NCBI GenBank assembly: GCA_002707785.1
Contig: PANW01000010.1
Coordinates: 2,538-35,671 of the forward strand
Length of the DNA: 33,134 bases
Reading direction: 5' to 3'
Source: Cellvibrionaceae bacterium
GTDB lineage: Bacteria; Pseudomonadota; Gammaproteobacteria; Pseudomonadales; Cellvibrionaceae
This document shows, piece by piece, positions 17,773 to 25,989 of the stretch (position 1 is its first letter; the number at the start of each line of letters is the position of its first letter). A model generated the notes under the pieces. That model did no database searches. It was not told where the DNA came from and worked only from the letters and a program-made list of their open reading frames with translations. Position numbers and translations under genes: made by a program.

Positions 17773-18723
17773 CTAATTTCTGCCGGACTTGCGTAGATTG
17801 CTCAATAACTGATTGATCTCAGGCTCGACAATCTCCACATCTTCCTGAAACTTTAGCAATAAGTTGAGAGTGTTCTCTACCCACTCGCGATCCAGTTCTT
17901 CAACATTAAGTAGAAGTAGCGCACGAGCCCAGTCGATACTCTCACTGACGGCAGGTACCTTTTTTAGAGCCATCATTCTGAGCTCTTTGACAAAACCCAC
18001 CAGTTGATCACGGAGCTCACCACCTAACTCGGGTACTTGCGAGGCGATAATTTTTTGTTCTAACTTTGGCTCTGGAAACGGGATGTACAGGTGCAAGCAT
18101 CGGCGTTTAAGGGCGTCACCAAGCTCTCGAGTATTGTTGCTGGTCAACATTACAATGGGGCGAGAAGTAGCCTTTACTGTGCCGATCTCCGGGATTGAAA
18201 CCTGATAGTCTGACAGTAACTCCAACAAAAAGGCTTCAAACTCTTGATCTGCTTTGTCGATTTCATCAATGAGTAATATTGCACCCTCAGGTTCCTTCAG
18301 TGCTTGAAGTAGGGGCCGAGTTTCTAGAAACTCCTCAGAATAGAAGATATCGCCAAACTGGTGCAGCCGATCGACGGATTCATCTAGCCCTTTGGCCCCA
18401 CGCATGACATCGCCCAATTGATCTTTCAGCAGCTGGGTGTACAACAGTTGCTTTCCGTATTTCCACTCGTACAGGGCTTTGGCTTCATCGAGGCCTTCAT
18501 AGCACTGCATGCGTATCAGTGGAGCAGACAGATACTCCGACGTCTTTTTCGCGAGTTCGGTTTTTCCAACGCCCGGAGGCCCCTCGATCAATATCGGTTT
18601 TTGCAGCTGGCAAGCAAGATAGACAGCGGTGGCGATGGCGTCGCTACAGATATAACCCAGTTTTTCAAAGTTTTTACGTATTTCTTCGGGAGAGCGTATT
18701 TTGTCGCTGTGCTTGATGATCAA
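17773..18723 (-). CDS. MoxR-type AAA+ ATPase
   Basis: A 316-aa AAA+ protein of the MoxR group, which forms hexamers and pairs with VWA proteins. Walker A GPPGVGKT is at residues 48-55 and Walker B LIDEID at 151-156. Sensor 1 is MLTSNN, with an arginine-finger candidate in the ALKRRC segment that follows. Start is a TTG at 18723, preceded by AGGGA at good spacing. The gene just downstream encodes the VWA partner, so the pair probably forms one chaperone system. The 198-nt gap between them is wide for an operon and could hold a second promoter. The client protein cannot be inferred from this window. Confidence 0.93.
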   Translation of the reverse strand: MIIKHSDKIRSPEEIRKNFEKLGYICSDAIATAVYLACQLQKPILIEGPPGVGKTELAKKTSEYLSAPLIRMQCYEGLDEAKALYEWKYGKQLLYTQLLKDQLGDVMRGAKGLDESVDRLHQFGDIFYSEEFLETRPLLQALKEPEGAILLIDEIDKADQEFEAFLLELLSDYQVSIPEIGTVKATSRPIVMLTSNNTRELGDALKRRCLHLYIPFPEPKLEQKIIASQVPELGGELRDQLVGFVKELRMMALKKVPAVSESIDWARALLLLNVEELDREWVENTLNLLLKFQEDVEIVEPEINQLLSNLRKSGRN

Positions 18724-19050
18724 GGTCTTAATCCCTGCGATAATGAAGTGGCTTTATCCTACTGTTTTTATTGCAAAAAGTCAGATGCCATATAGGCCAA
18801 AGACGACTTTGAGTGGTCTGAATCTGCCTTTCAGGCGGTAATGACGTACATCAATAACCCGCTATTTTGAACATTTATGGTTGAGTCTAGACCCTGCCAG
18901 ATAGATACTTTGCGTATTTTTTATACTAAGCTGGTTTCTAGGGCAGCAAAAACTGTATGGTCTTTGTGAGTGTCATTACATGCTTGCTACGGCCATTGAG
19001 GTAGGCTCTCTCTAGAGCTATAACAGAACACTTAACAAGGAATTTCTCCT
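18724..19050. other. Divergent intergenic region, no gene seen
   Basis: A 327-nt gap between the moxR-like gene (minus) and an orphan membrane protein gene (plus). I see no coding frame, tRNA or long repeat. It should hold the divergent promoters. One convincing plus-strand promoter is listed separately. A TATACT at 18922-18927 in an AT-rich stretch is a second weak -10 candidate. Confidence 0.6.
18996..19024 (+). promoter_or_regulatory. Sigma-70-like promoter for the orphan membrane protein
   Basis: TTGAGG at 18996-19001 and TATAAC at 19019-19024 are separated by exactly 17 nt (4/6 and 5/6 matches to consensus). Transcription would begin near 19031, giving a short leader of about 20 nt that contains the AAGGA ribosome site at 19038-19042. 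Confidence 0.5.
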
Positions 19051-19677
19051 TTGATCAAAGTCATTGGAAAACAAGGTGTCTTGCTGACAGATCAGGAATT
19101 TCGCTGTTATGAATTCGCCAAAAAGCTTCGCCGCCGAGCGTTAGTCCGCAAAATCTTTGCAGTGCACCGCATCCTATGGCCAGAGCTTTTGGATTCGATT
19201 CAGTGGTCCAGTAGTCGCTGGCGCTATGCGCTGCAGATTTTACTATTGGTCGGATTCTGGCCGCTGCTGGCTATTTGGGGACTGGCGGTATATTTGACCG
19301 GGTTACTCATGTCCCCACTCAAATTTATACAAACTGGGATGGTACCTGAGAACTTACGGGCTCCAGGGGAGAAAACTCTCACTGGTATCTATAACGCGTT
19401 CATCCCAATGCTCGAGTTGGAGCAGTCTGATTATGTTGAGTGCATTAACGGCTGGGTGGCGATTTTGTTTGGCGAGAGCGTTGCTCTGGATAAGAACTTG
19501 AGTATCTATTTGCTCGATGTCTCTTCTGAACGAAGGGACATAGATCCTAGAACCGGCGCCGTTGCTGAAGGTTTGCGGAGCAATTTGAGCGTAGCGAGAG
19601 AATACCTTAGTCGAGACCTAGGGCACTACCTCTCGAGTGGTCGTAGTCATCAGAGCAGCGCCAAACAGTCGTCCTAA
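19051..19677 (+). CDS. Hypothetical membrane protein
   Basis: A 208-aa protein I do not recognise. The N-terminal 50 residues are basic (repeated Arg/Lys, including KKLRRRALVRK). A long hydrophobic stretch at about 61-92 contains a central proline and could form one long helix or a hairpin in the inner membrane. The C-terminal 115 residues are soluble and mixed in charge, ending in a Ser/Gln-rich tail. No catalytic motif is seen. Start is a TTG with AAGGA eight bases before it, behind a good promoter. It is transcribed alone, away from the MoxR-VWA pair and convergent with a DUF3806 gene. Confidence 0.7.
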   Translation: MIKVIGKQGVLLTDQEFRCYEFAKKLRRRALVRKIFAVHRILWPELLDSIQWSSSRWRYALQILLLVGFWPLLAIWGLAVYLTGLLMSPLKFIQTGMVPENLRAPGEKTLTGIYNAFIPMLELEQSDYVECINGWVAILFGESVALDKNLSIYLLDVSSERRDIDPRTGAVAEGLRSNLSVAREYLSRDLGHYLSSGRSHQSSAKQSS

Positions 19678-19687
19678 TAATTATTAG
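19674..19687. repeat. 14-nt AT-rich palindrome at gene end
   Basis: CTAATAATTATTAG is a perfect palindrome that overlaps the TAA TAA stop of the preceding gene. Another short inverted repeat (CTCGA/TCGAG, 19713-19727) follows before the convergent gene. Either may be involved in transcript ending; neither is a strong GC hairpin. Confidence 0.3.
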
Positions 19688-19743
19688 AACCTTGAGTGTT
19701 TCACCCTAATGTCTCGAGATTTTCGAGTTTAAATGAAGGCCGT

Positions 19744-20253
19744 TCAGTCAACTTGATAGGGTGATTTGGGCAGTAGATGTACGATAAGTTCATGCGCGTC
19801 TTGGTAGACTTTATCAACATCGGGCATCAACCCCACCGACATTCTGCGCGAGAGCATGGTAACGGGGAATAAGCACTCCTTGGAACCTGGGGCGCAAGTC
19901 GCCCGACTGCGACCGTATTGGTCCACGTAATGCTTCCATTCGACGCCGAATTCATTGACCATCACGTCACCAAGCACCGCTCCCAATGCCTGTTGCATCA
20001 CTACGTCATCTTGCTTAACCAAACCGCGGTGTATGATGCGTTGAAGCACCTCAAGGTCGCGTTTATCCCCTCGAATTTGCAGTCCTAGAGAAATCCTTGC
20101 GAGCTCGTCTACCTTTTCAATCTGATCTTCTAGGTGCCGCTTATCAAACCAGTTAAGGTCATCGACGATAACTTTGGGTTTATCTTCACCAAAAGGGTTG
20201 GCGGCAACGGTAAAACTTAGCAATGTGAGTAATATACAAACAATATGATGCAT
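19744..20253 (-). CDS. DUF3806-type exported protein
   Basis: A 169-aa protein with an N-terminal signal peptide (MHHIVCILLTLLSFTVA, cleavage likely after AAN or VAA near residue 18), so probably periplasmic. The body carries what I recall as the DUF3806 pattern: LGAVLGDVMVNEFGVEWKHYVDQYG, then FPVTMLSRRM. Two cysteines (in RATCAPGSKEC) could form a disulfide. No enzymatic motif is visible and the family function is unknown to me. It is divergent from the ndpA gene, with 121 nt between the starts. Confidence 0.75.
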   Translation of the reverse strand: MHHIVCILLTLLSFTVAANPFGEDKPKVIVDDLNWFDKRHLEDQIEKVDELARISLGLQIRGDKRDLEVLQRIIHRGLVKQDDVVMQQALGAVLGDVMVNEFGVEWKHYVDQYGRSRATCAPGSKECLFPVTMLSRRMSVGLMPDVDKVYQDAHELIVHLLPKSPYQVD

Positions 20254-20331
20254 TTAGAGACGATCCACTAGGGTTAAATCAAGGCAATTATAACCAACTT
20301 AGAAAGCGGTGGGCATTCCCAATATCAGCCT

Positions 20332-20337
20332 TATAAT
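20332..20337 (+). promoter_or_regulatory. -10 box for ndpA
   Basis: A perfect TATAAT, 38 nt before the ATG at 20375. The -35 region is weak. If this is the real promoter, the alternative GTG start at 20309 lies upstream of transcription and cannot be used. Confidence 0.4.
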
Positions 20338-20374
20338 GGGGCGCTTAAAACAGACACTGATATTAGGAGTAGTA

Positions 20375-21394
20375 ATGGCCCTCACTCATTGCATTGCACA
20401 CGGACTCAGGCGTACAGGCACTGAATCTCCCGTTGACCTGTCCTTGCGTGATCACGAGTTGGCTGCAACCGGATATCTCGAAGAGCTGGTGAGAGAGCTG
20501 AAGCACGCGTACGTCGGTAAAGCGGGCAAGCAATACGGTCAATTTGATGACGATTTATCAAATTCTCTTGTGGCTCAGTGGTTGCGAGAATTTCGCGATG
20601 AAAAGATGAGTTTCGAACGATTCACTCATAAATCAGCGGAGCATCTGCAATCCATGCTCACCGAGACCGATATCGTTGTTGATGGGCATCTCATCTTTGC
20701 TTTGGAATCCCTCGCAGATGCCGATTCGCTCTATGTGTTTCTGGTTCTACACAACGAAGGTATCTATCTGGATGGAGAGCTGAACTTACAAACCTCACGC
20801 TATTTGGATGTAAAAGGCGTCGTGGTGGCCGCTAAGGTCGATATAACCGCCTGGTTGACGGAAGAAGACAGCAGCTTTCTGAGCGTTCTAAGGGCCAGAG
20901 GTGATAAGGATCTGACGGATCAATTCTGGAAGTGGATTGGATTTGCCGATCAGCGAGATATTGCCGCCGAGACGACTGCCTTTCTCGATGTTGTTTCTGC
21001 CTACAGTGATACGCTTCAGGAGGAGGACGCCAATGTTTATCGCAACAAGGTCATCGACTATTGTCTAGATCAAGACAAGAAGGGCGAGCCGGTTGTGATT
21101 AGAGACCTGTCCGAGCATGTGAGTGGTGATGAGCCTGAACGTTTTGTACAGTTCGTAGAAAACAAACAAAGTGAAGCTCCACCGCAATTGATTCCGGATA
21201 GACGCCAACTGAAACAATATGTTCGCATCAGTGGGCGCAACGAATTACTCAGTATGAGCTTTGCCGCAGATTGCTTAGGTGAGTCAATTGTCTATGATAA
21301 AGACAGCGATAGCCTGACCATCACTAATATCCCTGGGCCGCTAAAACTCAGACTCATAAAGCACATGCAAAAACTGATTGAAACAACCGACTAA
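20375..21394 (+). CDS. yejK: Nucleoid-associated protein NdpA (YejK)
   Basis: A 339-aa protein of the NdpA/YejK family, which binds the nucleoid and is reported to act on topoisomerases. It matches E. coli YejK along its length: LRDHELAATGYLEELVRELKHAYVGKAGKQYG near the start, the NLQTSRYLDVKGVVVAAKVDITAW centre, FWKWIGFADQRDIAAET, and the SMSFAADCLGESIVYDKDSDSLTI end. I set the start at ATG 20375, behind AGGAG five bases away and a TATAAT at 20332-20337. A GTG at 20309 would add 22 atypical residues. A small coiled-coil gene follows 64 nt later. Confidence 0.93.
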   Translation: MALTHCIAHGLRRTGTESPVDLSLRDHELAATGYLEELVRELKHAYVGKAGKQYGQFDDDLSNSLVAQWLREFRDEKMSFERFTHKSAEHLQSMLTETDIVVDGHLIFALESLADADSLYVFLVLHNEGIYLDGELNLQTSRYLDVKGVVVAAKVDITAWLTEEDSSFLSVLRARGDKDLTDQFWKWIGFADQRDIAAETTAFLDVVSAYSDTLQEEDANVYRNKVIDYCLDQDKKGEPVVIRDLSEHVSGDEPERFVQFVENKQSEAPPQLIPDRRQLKQYVRISGRNELLSMSFAADCLGESIVYDKDSDSLTITNIPGPLKLRLIKHMQKLIETTD

Positions 21395-21458
21395 ATACCG
21401 AGCTAAATCAATCAATGTAGCGGATAAAATTAGTGGCTCAATCAGCAGGGAGGAGAGT

Positions 21459-21818
21459 ATGAACAAAGTCATGAGTGTTTTACTTGTCGTTTTTCTAATC
21501 ATCAGTGGTTGGATGCATTATGACACCCAACGCAAGCTGTTGGCCTCACAACAACAAATGTTGCGTTTGAATGCCCAGCTGACTCAAATGAGCGAACAAA
21601 TGGCGTTGGTTCAGCAAGAGCTTGGACGAGTCAATGCCGACGGCATTGATGGCATGGTGAAAGATGCGAATGATGCGCTTTTGAGTGGTTGGGAATCATT
21701 GGTGAATACGGTTGAAAAAGAGCTTAAACGGGCGCGAGAAAATTCGTCCGACAAAGGACAGCGTCAGAAGCATTCCGAAGCACTGTTGGAGTCACCTGAT
21801 GGAACAGAACGAATTTGA
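21459..21818 (+). CDS. Small membrane-anchored coiled-coil protein
   Basis: A 119-aa protein with one N-terminal transmembrane helix (about residues 5-20) followed by a heptad-like coiled coil (about 26-55, with repeated Leu/Gln: LRLNAQLTQMSEQMALVQQEL). The tail is charged and probably disordered, with an amphipathic segment near 68-90. The start at 21459 has a near-ideal GGGAGGAG ribosome site; an upstream in-frame start at 21378 overlaps yejK and is rejected. I recognise no family. It probably projects a coiled coil into the periplasm or cytoplasm and may scaffold a partner encoded by its neighbours. Confidence 0.7.
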   Translation: MNKVMSVLLVVFLIISGWMHYDTQRKLLASQQQMLRLNAQLTQMSEQMALVQQELGRVNADGIDGMVKDANDALLSGWESLVNTVEKELKRARENSSDKGQRQKHSEALLESPDGTERI

Positions 21819-21858
21819 ACGTCTTACTACTGACTTGTTAACTTAGAAGGGATATCAC

Positions 21859-22644
21859 ATGAAAGCTTTAAAAATTGTACTGGGCTTAGTTGTTGCCGTT
21901 GTCGCTGTTGCGGCGATTGTGGTGGTTATCGGCGTACAGAATCTCGACAAAATTGTTAAGACTGCGGTAGAGAAAGTGGGGCCAGAGGTGTTGGGCACCG
22001 AGGTTCTTCTCAGCGAAGTGCACATTGATATTACTGAAGGTAGGGGTGAGCTTCGCGGTCTCACGGTTGCCAACCCAGAAGGATACAGTCCAGCAAACAT
22101 TTTCAGCCTTGGGCAAACGGTATTGGATATTGATACCAGTAGCCTAGGTGGCGATGTTATTGTGATCAACGAAATCACCATCAAAGGCGCCAATCTGCTA
22201 GCTGAACAGAAAGGCTTGAAGGATACCAATCTGCAAGCTCTACTTGATAATATTCAGTCTGGCTCAAAGTCAGCTTCTTCATCAACTGAGCCAGATCAAA
22301 CTAGCGACGCATCTGGATCGGATGTTCTTCTTGCGGTCGAAAAATTCACCTTTGCCGACAGCAATATGAAATTAGTGTCCGAGCAGTTTGGCGAGCACAG
22401 CTTGACTCTGCCGTCCATTAAGCTCACCGATCTAGGAACTAAAGACAAAGGTCTAACTCCGGAAGAGTTAGCGAATGCAGTGGTTAAACCGCTATTGGCA
22501 CAAGCCAAGAAGGCCGCACAAAAACGCATTGAAGCGCTCGCAAAAGAAAAAGCTGAAGAGAAAATCAATGAAAAGCTGAATGAAAAACTTGGTGAAGATG
22601 GGGCCAAAAAGCTCAACGAACTCAAGTCGCTGTTCGGTAAGTAG
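21859..22644 (+). CDS. AsmA-like (DUF748-type) membrane-anchored protein
   Basis: A 261-aa protein. An N-terminal helix (residues 3-26) anchors it, and the following domain has the AsmA-like pattern: VHIDITEGRGELRGLTVANPEGY and LDIDTSSLGGDVIVINEITIKGANLL, repeated beta strands on the periplasmic side. A Ser-rich linker (about 136-148) and a second beta region follow. The C-terminal 45 residues are a Lys/Glu/Ala helix. AsmA proteins are linked to lipid transport across the envelope. It has AGAAGGGA seven bases upstream of the ATG and is followed by a strong terminator, so it closes the run begun at yejK. Confidence 0.75.
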   Translation: MKALKIVLGLVVAVVAVAAIVVVIGVQNLDKIVKTAVEKVGPEVLGTEVLLSEVHIDITEGRGELRGLTVANPEGYSPANIFSLGQTVLDIDTSSLGGDVIVINEITIKGANLLAEQKGLKDTNLQALLDNIQSGSKSASSSTEPDQTSDASGSDVLLAVEKFTFADSNMKLVSEQFGEHSLTLPSIKLTDLGTKDKGLTPEELANAVVKPLLAQAKKAAQKRIEALAKEKAEEKINEKLNEKLGEDGAKKLNELKSLFGK

Positions 22645-22682
22645 TGGGCATAGAGAAAACCCATGAGGGAATTTCTCTAATG

Positions 22683-22708
22683 AAAAAGCGGCGCAAGCCG
22701 CTTTTTTT
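22683..22708 (+). terminator. Rho-independent terminator after the AsmA-like gene
   Basis: A 10-bp stem, AAAAAGCGGC with GCCGCTTTTT, around a GCAA tetraloop, followed by a run of T. The preceding A run also makes it usable on the other strand for the acetyltransferase gene coming from the right. This is the clearest intrinsic terminator in the window. Confidence 0.9.
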
Positions 22709-22824
22709 CTGAGATTACCCATTTCGCGTGAGCAGAAGAGTCGACGCTGCCATGCAAGAACTGCCAGCCGTTGTGCTTGCATGCCCAATCTACAGAAATG
22801 GCTGCAGGGCCTGTCAATCTGCGT

Positions 22825-23424
22825 TTATTCTCTGACTCCAATAACCCGCGCGGGGCTGCCGGCTACCTTTGTGTAAGCCTCAACATCCTTAGTGACAACA
22901 CTCCCCATTCCAATCACTGCGCCATCACCAATAGTGACGCCATCGACAATCGATACATTGGCGCCAATCCAAACATCGTCACCGATATGGACGCCAGAGG
23001 AGGTCACATTCTGGTCTCGCACAAGTTGTTGTGGATTCATTCCGTGATTAAAGGCGTAGATACAGGTTCTTGCCGCTATGCGTGTGTTATTGCCAACATG
23101 AATACCCGCACTGCCACCATCGAGAGAAGCTCCGTGATTGATGCTGACGTGATTGCCCAGCGTGATAGGCCCGTGCAAAAAACAGTTTGCAGCGATCTGA
23201 GATCTAGCACCCACCTTTATCGCTCTACCCGGTTCCGCAAATAGATTAGCTTCTGGGGCGACGAAGCAATCTTCTCCAAAGGAGATGGTTTCCATCTGGC
23301 GCAAATACGATTGAATCTCTTGCTGCCACGGTTTTGCCCAACTGATATGCTTTGCTTTGAGCTGATAATAGAGCCACGGCATAAAGCTTAAACGACGCTT
23401 ATGCTGCTGACGATATAGATCCAT
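22825..23424 (-). CDS. Hexapeptide-repeat acyltransferase (LbH fold)
   Basis: A 199-aa left-handed parallel beta-helix acetyltransferase like maltose or galactoside O-acetyltransferase (LacA/NodL group). Isoleucine/valine-led hexapeptide repeats run from about residue 60 to the end ([34 protein letters not shown]), ending in the usual [11 protein letters not shown] candidate catalytic histidine is in FNHGM. The first 50 residues are helical and unlike classic LacA. The acceptor, a sugar or a surface glycan, cannot be told. It reads toward the terminator at 22683. Confidence 0.88.
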   Translation of the reverse strand: MDLYRQQHKRRLSFMPWLYYQLKAKHISWAKPWQQEIQSYLRQMETISFGEDCFVAPEANLFAEPGRAIKVGARSQIAANCFLHGPITLGNHVSINHGASLDGGSAGIHVGNNTRIAARTCIYAFNHGMNPQQLVRDQNVTSSGVHIGDDVWIGANVSIVDGVTIGDGAVIGMGSVVTKDVEAYTKVAGSPARVIGVRE

Positions 23425-23679
23425 GAATTTAAGTCTTAACGGTCAATGAAAGAAGGTGCAAACGCACTTGATGGTAGCAGAGGAGGGTGGCGTCCGCATC
23501 TCAGCCAGTTATAAGACATCTACTATTGAGCTTTCTGAGCATTCGGATCAGTGTTTGATAGCCGATGCCACTCTTTAGCAGCGAGCACTTTATGAAGTAC
23601 TCATAGGGTGACCCTTACGGGGCAGATAACGCGGACACCTGAAGCAAGTATAGCAGGTCAAGTACGCTGTAAAGCGAAG

Positions 23680-24444
23680 TTAAATTTCTAGCAAAAATTT
23701 TGCAAAAATGGGCCGGTGGTCGGACAATTGAGACCAATCTTCCCCAGCCAATACCTCGCTATGGTCTAATTTTAAGCCTCGATAATAAATTCTATCCAGA
23801 GGCAGCGTCGGCGAATTTGCCGGGAAGGTGGAAAAGGGATGGCGTCCCATGTATTGACTGACCTCTTGCAACCCGACGTCAAGGGTTAAGTGCTTGTGAA
23901 TGCGCAGGTGCCAGTCGTTAAAATCTCCCATCAAAATCAGTGGATCATCCTGAGGCTGTTGCTTTAGCCAATGAACAACTTTTCGTATTTGGCGCCACTG
24001 CTCAAAAGGTAAAAAACCTAAGTGAATGCAGGCGACATGGACGCGTTTGTGAGTCGTGCCTTCAAGGTGTATTACTCCATGCAACAGCCCGCGCTGGGAG
24101 AAACGCCACTGGGTAATGTCATGATTGGCCTGGCTTAGAAATGGGTACTTTGATAACAGTGCATTACCATGATGCCCTTGTTGATAGATAGCGTTCTTGC
24201 CGTAGGCGAACTCGCACCAAACGCTGTCTGCAAGATACTCAAAATGTGCTTGAGTGTGCCAGTCTTGGTGTTTTTTTGAGAGCCCGCTATGCTCACCCAC
24301 AATTTCTTGAATCGCAACTATGTCAGCGTCAGTGGCACGAATGGCATCGCGCATTCTCGGCAACAAATACTCTCTATTGTTGGCGCTCATTCCTTTGTGG
24401 ATGTTATAAGTTAGACAGGATAGCGGGGTTCTGTTCAGTGTCAT
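23680..24444 (-). CDS. ybhP: YbhP-like endonuclease/exonuclease/phosphatase family protein
   Basis: A 254-aa metal-dependent phosphohydrolase of the DNase I-like (EEP) fold. Motifs seen are TYNIHKGM, DIVAIQEIVG with the metal Glu, YGKNAIYQQGHHGNALLSKYP, MGDFNDWH, and the terminal LSDHRPI. It closely follows E. coli YbhP. The ATG at 24444 lies 5 nt after the stop of the cardiolipin synthase gene; a TTG at 24459 inside that gene is possible. In E. coli ybhP is next to clsB too, so the pair is conserved although its order here is reversed. Its substrate is not known with confidence; the partner suggests a lipid or phosphodiester. Confidence 0.9.
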   Translation of the reverse strand: MTLNRTPLSCLTYNIHKGMSANNREYLLPRMRDAIRATDADIVAIQEIVGEHSGLSKKHQDWHTQAHFEYLADSVWCEFAYGKNAIYQQGHHGNALLSKYPFLSQANHDITQWRFSQRGLLHGVIHLEGTTHKRVHVACIHLGFLPFEQWRQIRKVVHWLKQQPQDDPLILMGDFNDWHLRIHKHLTLDVGLQEVSQYMGRHPFSTFPANSPTLPLDRIYYRGLKLDHSEVLAGEDWSQLSDHRPIFAKFLLEI

Positions 24445-24449
24445 GGCGC

Positions 24450-25610
24450 TTACATCCAATATCGAAGTGTCCGAGACAGTAGTTTAAGCAGCCAGTTTTT
24501 AGACGAAGAATTGCTGGCACCCTCATCTAAATGCCGGGAGTTGCTTATGTCAGTCCTAAATATGTGTTCCACCCTAGTCAGGGTTTCTGCACGAGTCAGC
24601 ACAATATCGAGCTCCAGATCGTGAAGAAAACTCCGGTGGTTAAAGTTCGTACTGCCAATAACACAATGGTCATCCGCTATTAGGCATTTGGTGTGCAATA
24701 CGCTTGGTAGATACTCGTAGACTTTAATTCCTGCACCCAAAAGATCTTCATAATAGGTTGCTGTCAGAAATGGAAATAAATGGATGTCCGATCTGGCCGG
24801 AACAATGATTCTTACGTCCACTTCTTTCGCCACCGCTTGCTTGAGGGCTCGTATAACTCGTGCCGATGGCGCAAAATACGCGCTGGTAATCCAGATTCTA
24901 TGATTGGCCTCAGTTATGAGATTCTCAAACGCAAGATTCTTCCGGTGTCTTGCCCAGCTAGTGAGATTACTGAAAATCGGAGCGTAATGCCGTCCCGTGA
25001 TCGAGAGTTCCTGGCGATCCCAGACCGCATCAAACTGGCTAGCCGCTACCACCGCTCGAGGGCCCTCAATTTGGATGCCGAGATCGCGCCAGCCACCGCC
25101 ACCTAAATACTCAGCTAAATGACTGGCTGACAGATTAAAGCTACCAGTGAACATCAATTGATGATCAATCACACAGAGTTTTCGATGGTCGCGGCGATTG
25201 ATCTTACGGAGAAAATACAGCGATTTGTTGAGGTAGTTTCCTCGCTTGATGGATTTGGGGTACAGCCGGAGTTGCCAGGGCAACGGGTGAAAGACTCTGA
25301 CACTAACTCCGCCATTTTCCAGCTGGTCGCTAACACTGGAGATGCTGCCGAAGGAGCCGACCGCATCCATGACTACGCGAACGATGACACCACGTTGCAC
25401 CGCATCGATCAGTGCGCGGCAAACACGCTGACCGACAGCATCTTCATCAAAGATATAGACTTCCAAATAAACTGCCGTTCGAGCGCGTTTGATTGCCTCA
25501 ACTAAGGCATCGAAATACCGCTGTCCCTCGTCAAATATTGTCTCAGTGGAGGCGTCAGTACTGGGTGATTCAGTGACCGTGAGAGGGCTCATCGATAATG
25601 ATTTCGCCAT
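24450..25610 (-). CDS. clsB: Cardiolipin synthase, ClsB/YbhO-like phospholipase D family
   Basis: A 386-aa membrane-associated enzyme that joins phosphatidyl groups to make cardiolipin. It has two HKD motifs: RDHRKLCVID followed by GSFN, and LHTKCLIADD followed by GSTNFN. Unlike ClsA it lacks two N-terminal transmembrane helices, which fits the ClsB group. Two starts are possible (25610 and 25592). The first overlaps the upstream small gene by 41 nt, and neither has a strong ribosome site, so translation may be coupled. It is followed at 5 nt by the ybhP-like gene. Cardiolipin synthase is firm; ClsB versus ClsC is less so. Confidence 0.9.
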   Translation of the reverse strand: MAKSLSMSPLTVTESPSTDASTETIFDEGQRYFDALVEAIKRARTAVYLEVYIFDEDAVGQRVCRALIDAVQRGVIVRVVMDAVGSFGSISSVSDQLENGGVSVRVFHPLPWQLRLYPKSIKRGNYLNKSLYFLRKINRRDHRKLCVIDHQLMFTGSFNLSASHLAEYLGGGGWRDLGIQIEGPRAVVAASQFDAVWDRQELSITGRHYAPIFSNLTSWARHRKNLAFENLITEANHRIWITSAYFAPSARVIRALKQAVAKEVDVRIIVPARSDIHLFPFLTATYYEDLLGAGIKVYEYLPSVLHTKCLIADDHCVIGSTNFNHRSFLHDLELDIVLTRAETLTRVEHIFRTDISNSRHLDEGASNSSSKNWLLKLLSRTLRYWM

Positions 25611-25833
25611 CTAGGCAGGTGATCTTAATGCCGTCTAGGCGAGGATGATTCTCCGCTTTCAGTCGCTCGTCGACGTCGGCTGAATTCAACTGGACGGTAC
25701 CGACATGCAGGACTCTTACGGCAATCCCCTTACACCCATCATGTCCTAGCAAGTCGCGCAGCTGAAAACTGTTTAATTCGTAGCGCCCTGACGGGAAAAG
25801 CTCATGTAACTCGGTAAATTTGTCGTATTGCAT
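25570..25833 (-). CDS. Hypothetical 87-aa protein overlapping cardiolipin synthase
   Basis: A small soluble protein I do not recognise. The ATG at 25833 has AAAGGA six bases upstream, better than the TTG at 25851. No signal peptide or membrane helix is seen. The first half is basic-hydrophobic (ELFPSGRYELNSFQLRDLLGHDG), the middle is beta-like (IAVRVLHVGTVQLN), and the end is acidic with a His tail (DEPSHGH). It opens the cls-ybhP operon; its last 41 bases overlap the start of the synthase gene in another frame, so both seem to be real and coupled. Confidence 0.6.
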   Translation of the reverse strand: MQYDKFTELHELFPSGRYELNSFQLRDLLGHDGCKGIAVRVLHVGTVQLNSADVDERLKAENHPRLDGIKITCLDGEIIIDEPSHGH

Positions 25834-25989
25834 GTCATGTCCTTTGTGCAAGTTGTAAGATTGTAGTCTCTAGAATAAGGCGTTGTCGCGAGCCTGAACA
25901 GAGACGCAATGAATGTTAGTTGGGTCTCTATCATAGCCGCTGGCGCTACCAATCCATTGATTTAGTTCAAACAAAATGAGAAATCGTCA

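Noticed and set aside
22771-23244. A 157-aa plus-strand frame
   Set aside because: It lies opposite the hexapeptide acetyltransferase, whose repeats are unmistakable.
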